64,000 bases of DNA. Origin: Hydrocarboniphaga effusa AP103 (GTDB lineage Bacteria; Pseudomonadota; Gammaproteobacteria; Nevskiales; Nevskiaceae). The stretch lies in the NCBI RefSeq assembly GCF_000271305.1, contig NZ_AKGD01000001.1:1116001-1180000 (forward strand), written 5' to 3'. Shown here piece after piece: positions 55,678 through 64,000 of this stretch. Made by a program: the position numbers and the translations under genes. How positions within the stretch are numbered: position 1 is the first letter of the stretch; each line of letters begins with the position of its first letter. Under the pieces are notes generated by a model, which worked only from the letters and a program-made list of their open reading frames with translations, searched no databases and was not told the DNA's origin.

Positions 55678-57033
55678 TCAAGCACACAACTCCTTCATCG
55701 CTTGGTGATAAGCACGCCTGATCGACTCGCGTCGACGGTGTCGCCCCTGTTCGACCTGCTTGCTGGCCCTGACCCAGACACAATCCACGATGCCGCCGAC
55801 GCCCGCGAACAGCCAGGAGTCGATCAAGGCATCCCCCCGACGGCAGATCATGGCCGGCTCATCGGCCGCCAAGCTCACAAGATTCGCAATACTACCCTCT
55901 GCGATGCCCGCGTCGGCAGCACCGAGCGCCGACGCCCCACCGGACAGCGCGCGCTGAAACAAGGCCATGCCGGTCGAATGCGTCCGCAGGCCGATCACGT
56001 TGCGGACCTTGCAGGACAGGCGCTGAGTGTACTCCAGAAGCGAGAGTTCGCCGGCCACGCCGATGCAGACGTTGGAGTCCGTGCCGATCCCGAATTGCCC
56101 GCCGGCAGCCAGGAATTCGGTCGCCGGAAAGATGCCGTCGCCCAGGTTCGCCTCGGTGATCGGGCATAAACCGACGATGGCCCCGCTGCGCGCGATGCCG
56201 ATGATCTCGGCCTCGTCGACATGCGTCGCGTGCACCAGACACCAGCGCGCGTCCACCTCGATATTGTCGAGCAGCCATTGCACCGGACGAAGTCCGGACC
56301 ATGCGATGCAGTCGCGCACTTCACTGAGCTGCTCGGCGATGTGAATGTGCACCGGCGATTCCGGCAGCAGTTGCACCACTTCGGTGAGTTCGTCCGGGGT
56401 CACTGCCCGAAGACTGTGCGGAGCCACCCCGAGCACGCTCCCCGACTGATGGCTCAGCAGCTCCTTGCAGCGCTCGATCAAGCGCTGATAGTCATCGAGT
56501 CCATGCACGAAGCGGCGCTGGATGGCGTTCGGCGGCCGACCGCCGAACGACGCATGCGCGTAGAACACCGGCAACAGCGTCAGCGAAATGCCCGTCTCGC
56601 CCGCAGCCGCGGCGATGCGCCCGGCCATTTCAGCCGGATCGGCGAACGGGCGTGCATCGGCGTCGTGATGCAGATAGTGGAACTCGCCGACGCGGCAATA
56701 ACCGGCCTCGAGCATCTCGACATAGGCCTGCGCGGCAACCGCCTGCAACTGATCGGGCGTCATGCGCGAAGCGAAGCGGTACATGGTTTCGCGCCAGCTC
56801 CAGAAATCGTCCGTGCTCGGGCCGCGCGCCTCCGCGAGCCCCGCCATGCCGCGCTGAAACGCATGACTGTGCAGGTTCGACATCGCCGGGACGACGACGG
56901 CATGGCGCTCGTCGCCGGGCTGCATCGCCGCGTCCGCCTCGATCTTCGCGATGCGCTCGCCCTGCAGATGCACGCGAGCGGATTGCTGCCAACCATCCGT
57001 CGTCAACAGTTGCTCGACATAAAGAACCGTCAT
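55678..57033 (-). CDS. hutF: Formiminoglutamate deiminase HutF
   Basis: 451 residues, amidohydrolase superfamily. The metal ligands are in [11 protein letters not shown], with later HIHIAEQ and the aspartate in [11 protein letters not shown]. HutF deiminates N-formimino-L-glutamate to N-formylglutamate and ammonia, which HutG then cleaves. This pair defines the five-step histidine pathway of pseudomonads and relatives. A GAGG site precedes the ATG. It diverges from hutI across a 119-base promoter region. Confidence 0.95.
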   Translation of the reverse strand: MTVLYVEQLLTTDGWQQSARVHLQGERIAKIEADAAMQPGDERHAVVVPAMSNLHSHAFQRGMAGLAEARGPSTDDFWSWRETMYRFASRMTPDQLQAVAAQAYVEMLEAGYCRVGEFHYLHHDADARPFADPAEMAGRIAAAAGETGISLTLLPVFYAHASFGGRPPNAIQRRFVHGLDDYQRLIERCKELLSHQSGSVLGVAPHSLRAVTPDELTEVVQLLPESPVHIHIAEQLSEVRDCIAWSGLRPVQWLLDNIEVDARWCLVHATHVDEAEIIGIARSGAIVGLCPITEANLGDGIFPATEFLAAGGQFGIGTDSNVCIGVAGELSLLEYTQRLSCKVRNVIGLRTHSTGMALFQRALSGGASALGAADAGIAEGSIANLVSLAADEPAMICRRGDALIDSWLFAGVGGIVDCVWVRASKQVEQGRHRRRESIRRAYHQAMKELCA

Positions 57034-57097
57034 GTTCTCGAACCTCGGTGAAAGACTTCAGTGAAACCTGGGATGGATCTTGCGTTGAAAGTTATTA

Positions 57098-57111
57098 TGA
57101 CTATACATTAA
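57098..57111. promoter_or_regulatory. Putative HutC operator in the hutF-hutI divergent promoter
   Basis: TGACTATACATTAA occupies the AT-rich centre of the 119-base gap between the divergent hut operons. It matches at 13 of 14 positions a site in the cytochrome/LysR promoter. Position and the CTATACA core fit a HutC-repressed promoter. Confidence 0.5.
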
Positions 57112-57152
57112 CCGCACATCGGACAGTACGCGCAACCCGCTCTTCAAACTTC

Positions 57153-58388
57153 ATGCCTTCCGCAACACCAGATCAAAGCTCCTTGCGCCTGTGGCGCAAT
57201 GCCAGGCTCGCCACGATGGCGAGTGGCATCGGCGCCCCTGCAGACGTCGCTTCCAAGGCTGCGATCCTGGTGCGTGGCGATCGCATCGTGCATGCAGGCG
57301 CCGAGAGCGATCTTCCCGCCTTCGACGCCAGCGCCTGCGAAACCCTCGATTGCGAAGGACGCTGGATTACTCCCGGCCTGATCGATTGCCACACGCATCT
57401 CGTGCACGCCGGCAATCGAGCGAAGGAATTCGAGATGCGCCTGAACGGCGCCTCGTATCAGGAGATCGCCGCAGCGGGCGGCGGCATTCTGTCGACCCTG
57501 CGCGCTACGCGTGCAGCGAGCATCGATCAGCTGATCGAGCAGGCCTTGCCGCGACTCGATGCATTGATCGCGGAGGGCGTCACCACGATCGAGATCAAAT
57601 CGGGTTACGGACTGGACCTCGAATCCGAACGTCGCATGCTCGGCGCGGCACGCAAGCTCGCCACATTGCGCCCCGTTCATGTGCACACGACTTTTCTCGG
57701 CGCACATGCGGTACCGCCCGAAATGGCCGGCAATGCCGATGCCTACATCGAGGCCGTAACCCAGCAGATGTTGCCCGCATTGGCTGCCGATGGTCTCGTC
57801 GATTCGGTCGATGGATTCTGCGAGGGCATCGCGTTCTCGCCGGCTCAGATCGGACGCGTGTTCGACGCCGCGGCCGCGCTCGGCGTTCGCGTGCGCCTGC
57901 ATGCGGATCAGCTCAGCAATCTCGGCGGTGCTGCGTTGGCCGCACGGTATTCGGCACTGTCGGCAGACCACATCGAGTACACCGACGAGGCCGGCGTCGA
58001 AGCGCTGGCGCGTGCGGGCACCGTCGCCGTCCTGCTGCCGGGCGCCTTCTATTTCCTGCGCGAGAAGCAGCTGCCTCCGGTCGAGTTGCTGCGTCGCCAC
58101 GGCGCGCGGATCGCGATCGCCACCGACTGCAACCCGGGCACTTCCCCGATGACCTCGCTGCTGCTGGCGATGAACATGGCGGCGACGCAGTTCCGGCTCA
58201 CCGTCGAAGAGTGCCTGGTCGGCACCACCCGCGCCGCAGCACAGGCGCTCGGCATGCAGCAGGACATCGGCACGCTCGAAGCCGGCAAGTTCGCCGACTT
58301 CGCCATCTGGAACATTCAGGATCCGGCGGAACTCGTCTACCGGATTGGTTTCAACCCACTACATTCCCGCATCTGGAGGGGACAATGA
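57153..58388 (+). CDS. hutI: Imidazolonepropionase HutI
   Basis: 411 residues from ATG at 57153. Metal-binding [41 protein letters not shown] and [12 protein letters not shown] are all HutI signatures. It hydrolyses 4-imidazolone-5-propionate to formiminoglutamate, the third step of histidine breakdown. It is the first gene of the plus-strand hut operon and overlaps hutH by four bases. The ribosome site is weak. Confidence 0.96.
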   Translation: MPSATPDQSSLRLWRNARLATMASGIGAPADVASKAAILVRGDRIVHAGAESDLPAFDASACETLDCEGRWITPGLIDCHTHLVHAGNRAKEFEMRLNGASYQEIAAAGGGILSTLRATRAASIDQLIEQALPRLDALIAEGVTTIEIKSGYGLDLESERRMLGAARKLATLRPVHVHTTFLGAHAVPPEMAGNADAYIEAVTQQMLPALAADGLVDSVDGFCEGIAFSPAQIGRVFDAAAALGVRVRLHADQLSNLGGAALAARYSALSADHIEYTDEAGVEALARAGTVAVLLPGAFYFLREKQLPPVELLRRHGARIAIATDCNPGTSPMTSLLLAMNMAATQFRLTVEECLVGTTRAAAQALGMQQDIGTLEAGKFADFAIWNIQDPAELVYRIGFNPLHSRIWRGQ

Positions 58389-59926
58389 TCGCGATCGTAC
58401 TCAAGCCTGGCTCGACGACGCTCGGGGACTGGCGCGAGATTTATCGCGGCGCGGTACCGAGGCTCGATGCTTCCTGCCGCAGCGCAATCGAAAACGGCGC
58501 CGCGGCGATCGCGCGCATCCTGGCGCGCGGCGAGCCGGTCTACGGCATCAACACGGGCTTCGGCAAGCTCGCTTCGGTGCGCATCGAGAACGCCGATCTC
58601 GAACGGCTGCAGCAGAACATCGTGCTCTCGCACGCGGCCGGCACCGGCGCGCCGCTGCCGACCCACATCACGCGCCTGATGATGGCGCTGAAGCTCGCCA
58701 GCCTCGGCCAGGGCGCTTCGGGCATACGCCCGACCACGCTCGATTTTCTCGAGACCATGCTGTCCGCGAACATCATTCCGGTGGTTCCGGCGCAAGGTTC
58801 GGTCGGCGCTTCGGGCGACCTCGCTCCGCTCGCGCACATGACCGCGGCGATGATCGGCGTCGGTGAAGTGGACACGCCCTCGGGCCGCTTGCCGGCCGTC
58901 GAAGGCCTGGCGCTCGCCGGCCTGCAGCCGCTCACGCTCGGGCCCAAGGAAGGCCTCGCGCTGCTGAACGGAACGCAATTCTCGACCGCCGTCGGCCTCG
59001 CCGCCCTGTTCGAAGCCGAGGTGCTCTACCAGAGCGCGCTGGTCACCGGCGCGCTGACCACCGACGCCGCGCGCGGCACCGACACGCCGTTCGATCCGCG
59101 CATCCATGCGCTGCGCCGTCATCAAGGCCAGATCGAGGCGGCCGAAGCCCTGCGCGAACTGATGGCCGGCAGCGCGCTGCGCGCCTCGCACCTGGTCGAC
59201 GACGATCGCGTGCAGGACCCCTACTGCCTGCGCTGCCAGCCACAGGTGATGGGCGCCTGCCTCGATCTGCTGCGCAATGCCGCCAGTTTCCTCGCAACCG
59301 AGGCCAACGGCGTTTCCGATAATCCATTGATCTTCACCGAGAACGACGAAGCGCTGTCGGGCGGCAACTTCCACGCCGAACCGGTCGCCTTCGCCGCCGA
59401 CATGATCGCGATCGCGGTCTGCGAAATCGGCTCGCTCGCCGAACGCCGCATCGCCATGCTGATCGATCCGGGCATTTCCGGCCTGCCGGCGTTCCTGACG
59501 CCGCGTCCGGGCCTGAACTCGGGCTTCATGATTCCGCAGGTCACCGCGGCCGCGCTGGTCTCCGAGAACAAGCAGCGCGCCTACCCGGCGAGCGTCGATT
59601 CGATTCCGACTTCGGCGAACCAGGAGGACCACGTGTCGATGGCCGCGCACGGCGCGCGCCGCCTGCTGCCGATGGTCGAGAACGCCACCGCGGTCATCGC
59701 GATCGAATTGCTGATGGCCGCGCAGGGTTGCGACTTCCGCGCGCCGCTGAAGTCGAGTTCGCCGCTCGAAGCGGCGCGCTCGGCGCTGCGCGAGCGCGTC
59801 GCCACGCTCGAAGACGATCGCTACCTGTATCCGGACATGGAGAATGCGACCGCGCTCGTGCGCAGCGGTGCGATCGCCAACGCGGTCGGCGTTCGACTGC
59901 CGCAGGTCCTGCCGGAGGCTCGTTGA
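58385..59926 (+). CDS. hutH: Histidine ammonia-lyase HutH
   Basis: 513 residues, standard length. The MIO prosthetic group forms from Ala142-Ser143-Gly144 in [25 protein letters not shown] and [18 protein letters not shown] are also diagnostic. It deaminates histidine to urocanate and ammonia, the first pathway step and source of the HutC inducer. An AGGGGA site precedes the ATG. Confidence 0.97.
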   Translation: MIAIVLKPGSTTLGDWREIYRGAVPRLDASCRSAIENGAAAIARILARGEPVYGINTGFGKLASVRIENADLERLQQNIVLSHAAGTGAPLPTHITRLMMALKLASLGQGASGIRPTTLDFLETMLSANIIPVVPAQGSVGASGDLAPLAHMTAAMIGVGEVDTPSGRLPAVEGLALAGLQPLTLGPKEGLALLNGTQFSTAVGLAALFEAEVLYQSALVTGALTTDAARGTDTPFDPRIHALRRHQGQIEAAEALRELMAGSALRASHLVDDDRVQDPYCLRCQPQVMGACLDLLRNAASFLATEANGVSDNPLIFTENDEALSGGNFHAEPVAFAADMIAIAVCEIGSLAERRIAMLIDPGISGLPAFLTPRPGLNSGFMIPQVTAAALVSENKQRAYPASVDSIPTSANQEDHVSMAAHGARRLLPMVENATAVIAIELLMAAQGCDFRAPLKSSSPLEAARSALRERVATLEDDRYLYPDMENATALVRSGAIANAVGVRLPQVLPEAR

Positions 59927-59931
59927 GCGAC

Positions 59932-60753
59932 ATGAGCGACTGGCTGTCCGTCACGCGCGGCGACGCGCCGCTGCTGCTGAGCATTCCGCATTCCGGCACC
60001 GACCTGCGCGAAGTCGAATCACGCTTCGTTTCGCCCTGGCTCGCGCGCAAGGATGCGGACTGGTGGATCGGCGATCTGTATTCGTTCGCGACGGCGCTCG
60101 GTGCGACGATCGTGCGCACCACGGTTTCGCGCAGCGTCATCGACGTCAATCGCGACCCATCGGGAATCTCGCTCTATCCAGGCATGGCGACCACCGAGCT
60201 GTGTCCGAGCACGACCTTCGATGGTGAGCCGCTCTATCGCGACGCCACGCCGCTGAGTACGGCCGAGATCGACGATCGCCGCGCACGCTACTTCGATCCG
60301 TATCACGCCGCCTTGCGCGAAGAGCTTGCGCGCCTGCGCCAGCTGCATGCGCGCGTGGTCATCTACGATTGCCATTCGATCCGCTCGCGCATTCCGCGCC
60401 TGTTCGAGAGCGAACTGCCGCAGTTCAATCTCGGCAGCAACAGCGGCCAGTCCTGCGATCCGGCGCTGAGCATCGCAGCACAAGGCGCCTGTGCGAGCTC
60501 CGGCTACAGCCACGTGCTCAACGGCCGTTTCAAGGGCGGCTACATCACGCGCCACTACGGTCGCCCGCAGGATGGCGTTCATGCGCTGCAGATGGAGCTG
60601 GCCTGCCGCGGCTACATCGAAGAACCCATCGGCGCCGTGTCCTCCGACAACTGGCCGACACCCTACGACGCGGAGTTCGCAGCGCCGCTGCGCTCCGTCC
60701 TGCATACCGTGCTCTCGCGCTGCATCGAGTTCGCACAAAGCCCTCAAGCCTGA
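59932..60753 (+). CDS. hutG: N-formylglutamate deformylase HutG
   Basis: 273 residues from ATG at 59932. A TTG three codons earlier (59923) has the better-spaced GGAGG and overlaps the hutH stop, so it may be the true start. LLLSIPHSGTDL, RTTVSRSVIDVNRDPSG, YDCHSIRSRIPRL and GRFKGGYITRHYGRP match the zinc-dependent deformylase. It splits N-formylglutamate into glutamate and formate, the partner step to HutF. Confidence 0.95.
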   Translation: MSDWLSVTRGDAPLLLSIPHSGTDLREVESRFVSPWLARKDADWWIGDLYSFATALGATIVRTTVSRSVIDVNRDPSGISLYPGMATTELCPSTTFDGEPLYRDATPLSTAEIDDRRARYFDPYHAALREELARLRQLHARVVIYDCHSIRSRIPRLFESELPQFNLGSNSGQSCDPALSIAAQGACASSGYSHVLNGRFKGGYITRHYGRPQDGVHALQMELACRGYIEEPIGAVSSDNWPTPYDAEFAAPLRSVLHTVLSRCIEFAQSPQA

Positions 60754-60770
60754 ACTTCTAGGTATTCCGA

Positions 60771-62437
<1,667 letters not shown>

Positions 62438-62438
<1 letters not shown>

Positions 62439-63064
62439 TGCACGCAAGCCCGGATCGCTTCAAGGTTCTGCGCGCGAAGTCCTATGCGCGCATGCCCTGG
62501 AAGAACGGCGGCGGAGAGACGCGCGAGATCGCGATCTTTCCGTCCGCCGCGAGCCTGGACACGCTCGAGTGGCGCGTCAGCATGGCCGTGGTCGCGCAGG
62601 ACGGCCCGTTCTCATCCTTCCCCGGCATCGATCGCACGCTGTGCGTGCTCGAAGGCGCTGGGATGGAACTCGATTTCGGCTCCGGTGGCGGCATCAAGAC
62701 CGTCACGCCGACGAGCGCTCCGTTCGAGTTCGCGGCGGACAGGCCGCTGCAGGCACGGCTCCTCGACGGCGCGATCACCGATCTGAACGTGATGTCGCGC
62801 CGCGAGCGCTATCGCCACAGCGTTCGTCGGCTACCGCTGGAGCCACGGCCGATCTCGGTCGGCTCGATGGCGAACTGGACGCTGCTGTTCTGCGAGCAAG
62901 GCAATGTCCGCTGCAGGCTCGCGAACGATCCCGAGATCGCGCTCGATACCTGGGATTGCCTGCTGCTCAGCCAAACCACGGCCCTGTTCGAGCTGCGCTC
63001 GGACGCGAGGGCGACGGCCGCCGCGTCCGTTTGCCTGATCGAGCTTTACCGCATCAAGCCCTGA
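62438..63064 (+). CDS. hutD: HutD family protein
   Basis: 208 residues of the cupin-like HutD family. AKSYARMPWKNGGGETREIA and the FSSFPGIDRTLCVLEG segment are characteristic. In Pseudomonas HutD acts as a governor that limits over-induction of hut genes, probably by binding formylglutamate or a related compound. It is the last gene of the operon, translationally coupled to hutU. Confidence 0.93.
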
Positions 63065-63076
63065 GCCATCAGGGCT
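63057..63076. terminator. Bidirectional hairpin between convergent hutD and hisC-like genes
   Basis: AGCCCTGA (63057-63064) pairs perfectly with TCAGGGCT (63069-63076) around GCCA. The stem covers the hutD stop codon and reaches into the opposing gene's stop codon (63075-63077). No T-run is present, but its placement between facing genes only ten bases apart suggests a shared terminator. Confidence 0.6.
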
Positions 63077-64000
63077 AGGCCTGCAGGATGGCCGACAGCG
63101 CGGCCAGCAGCTGGTCGTTCTCGGCCGCCGTGCCGATCGATGCCCGCACGAAAGTCCGATAGCTCGGCTCGAGCCAGGGCTTCACCACCACGCCGGCCCT
63201 GAGCAGATCGATCGCGAGTTCCGCGCTGTCGCGGCCCGAATCGAAGAACAGGAAATTGCCCTCCGATCGCGCCACGCGCAGGCCCATGGCGCCCAGCGCG
63301 GCCGCAACGCGATCACGCTCCACGCGAATCCTGGAGACGGCTTCGCGCATCCAGGCTTCGTCGCCGAGCGCGGCGACCGCCGCGGCCTGCGCGACGGCGT
63401 TGACGTTGAACGGCGTCTTGGCGGCCGAGAGCATCTTGGCGATCTTGATACTCGAGCAAACCGCATAACCGACTCGCAGGCCGGCGAGCCCGAACGCCTT
63501 GGAGAAAGTGCGCAGCACGATGTACGGGCGCTGCGCCTTCTTGAGCATCGCCAGGCCATCGGGAATCGCGTCGGATACGAACTCGTGATAGGCCTCGTCG
63601 AGCACGAACAAGCTCGTCTTCGGCGTGGCTTCGATCACGCGTGCGAGCCCTGCGTGATCGAGCGCCGCACCGACCGGATTCCACGGCGACGGCAGGAAGA
63701 AAATGTTCGGCCCGCTCGACAAGGCCGCTGCGATGGCGGGAACGTCGAAATCGAAGTCCGCCGTCATCGGCACCTTGACGACGCTCGCACCGACCGCGAG
63801 CGGCTCGATCTCGTGCAGGCCGAAGCACGGAGCGACAGTCAAGGCGCTCGCGCCTTCGGTCAGGAAGGCGCGCGAGGCCGCGGCGATCATTTCCTCGGAG
63901 CCGTTGCCGATCACGATCTCGTTCGCGTCGACCTCGAGCCTGGCCGCCAGGGTCGCTCGCAACAGTTCGCAGTTGGGATCCGAATAGCGCCAGAACTCCA
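63075..64000 (-). CDS. hisC: Histidinol-phosphate aminotransferase-like protein, 5' truncated
   Basis: The frame is open through the right edge; upstream residues in the window (EFWRYSDPNCELLRATL) continue the family pattern, so the N terminus lies outside. About 308 residues are visible. NGSEEMIAAASRAFL, LPSPWNPVGAAL, FVLDEAYHEF, RTFSKAFGLAGLRVGYA (PLP-binding lysine) and the arginine near the C terminus (RASIGTAAEND) fit HisC-type class I/II aminotransferases. It converts imidazole-acetol phosphate and glutamate to histidinol phosphate, or an aromatic keto acid in related enzymes. A biosynthetic gene facing a degradation operon may instead act in aromatic transamination. Confidence 0.85.
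   Translation of the reverse strand, partial: EFWRYSDPNCELLRATLAARLEVDANEIVIGNGSEEMIAAASRAFLTEGASALTVAPCFGLHEIEPLAVGASVVKVPMTADFDFDVPAIAAALSSGPNIFFLPSPWNPVGAALDHAGLARVIEATPKTSLFVLDEAYHEFVSDAIPDGLAMLKKAQRPYIVLRTFSKAFGLAGLRVGYAVCSSIKIAKMLSAAKTPFNVNAVAQAAAVAALGDEAWMREAVSRIRVERDRVAAALGAMGLRVARSEGNFLFFDSGRDSAELAIDLLRAGVVVKPWLEPSYRTFVRASIGTAAENDQLLAALSAILQA

Overview
The window is GC-rich, densely packed chromosomal DNA with tightly overlapping genes (many ATGA/GTGA stop-start overlaps) and strong purine-rich ribosome binding sites. Urea ABC transport, a complete nickel urease set, five-step histidine utilisation via formiminoglutamate deiminase, PQQ-dependent alcohol oxidation and several multihaem c-type cytochromes suggest a metabolically versatile aerobic or respiring proteobacterium, probably gamma- or betaproteobacterial. 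No rRNA or tRNA gene fixes the taxonomy. No prophage, transposase or CRISPR array was seen.

Layout. (1) 1-7,711, plus strand: a large MalT/AlkS-type LuxR regulator (cut by the window edge), an aldehyde dehydrogenase, an HSL-type alpha/beta hydrolase and a lipoprotein PQQ/haem alcohol dehydrogenase closed by two terminators. (2) 7,710-18,909, minus strand: one long operon reading thioesterase, HyuA-like subunit 1, zinc-ribbon small subunit, HyuA-like subunit 2, HyuB-like subunit, short-chain dehydrogenase, acetoacetyl-CoA-synthetase-like ligase and CobW-type GTPase. Its subunit make-up (two HyuA, one HyuB, one small zinc protein) matches an ATP-dependent ketone carboxylase of the acetophenone-carboxylase kind. 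Regions 1 and 2 together read as an alcohol/ester to ketone to beta-keto acid to CoA-thioester route. (3) 19,210-25,771, plus strand: a seven-gene envelope module with a tandem rhodanese lipoprotein, a small CMC protein, a trihaem membrane cytochrome, an OprO/P-like porin, a YeeE/YedE sulfur transporter, a TusA-like sulfur carrier and a pentahaem cytochrome. This is the best candidate for an under-described system.

(4) 26,231-33,183, minus strand: a porin followed by urtABCDE, the urea ABC importer. (5) 33,450-39,557, plus strand: ureDABC-EFG and a HupE/UreJ protein, split by a palindromic repeat element between ureC and ureE. (6) 39,580-43,891: a transporter-histidine kinase-receiver fusion (NCS1 permease + cysteine cluster + kinase + receiver) and a LuxR-type response regulator, plausibly sensing a nitrogenous compound for the urea genes. 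(7) 44,013-52,225, minus strand: a sodium:solute symporter followed by exported proteins of poorly understood families (DUF1592-type, DUF1552, COG4315-type repeats, two unknown secreted proteins) and a GNAT acetyltransferase. (8) 52,485-54,867: a trihaem cytochrome divergent from a LysR regulator. (9) 54,884-63,064: the hut locus, with hutF-hutC on the minus strand and hutI-hutH-hutG-hutU-hutD on the plus strand. It is followed by a convergent, truncated hisC-like aminotransferase.

Nitrogen supply dominates regions 4-6 and 9 (urea and histidine to ammonia). Near-identical putative HutC sites lie both in the hut divergent promoter and in the trihaem cytochrome/LysR promoter, which may tie region 8 to histidine status.
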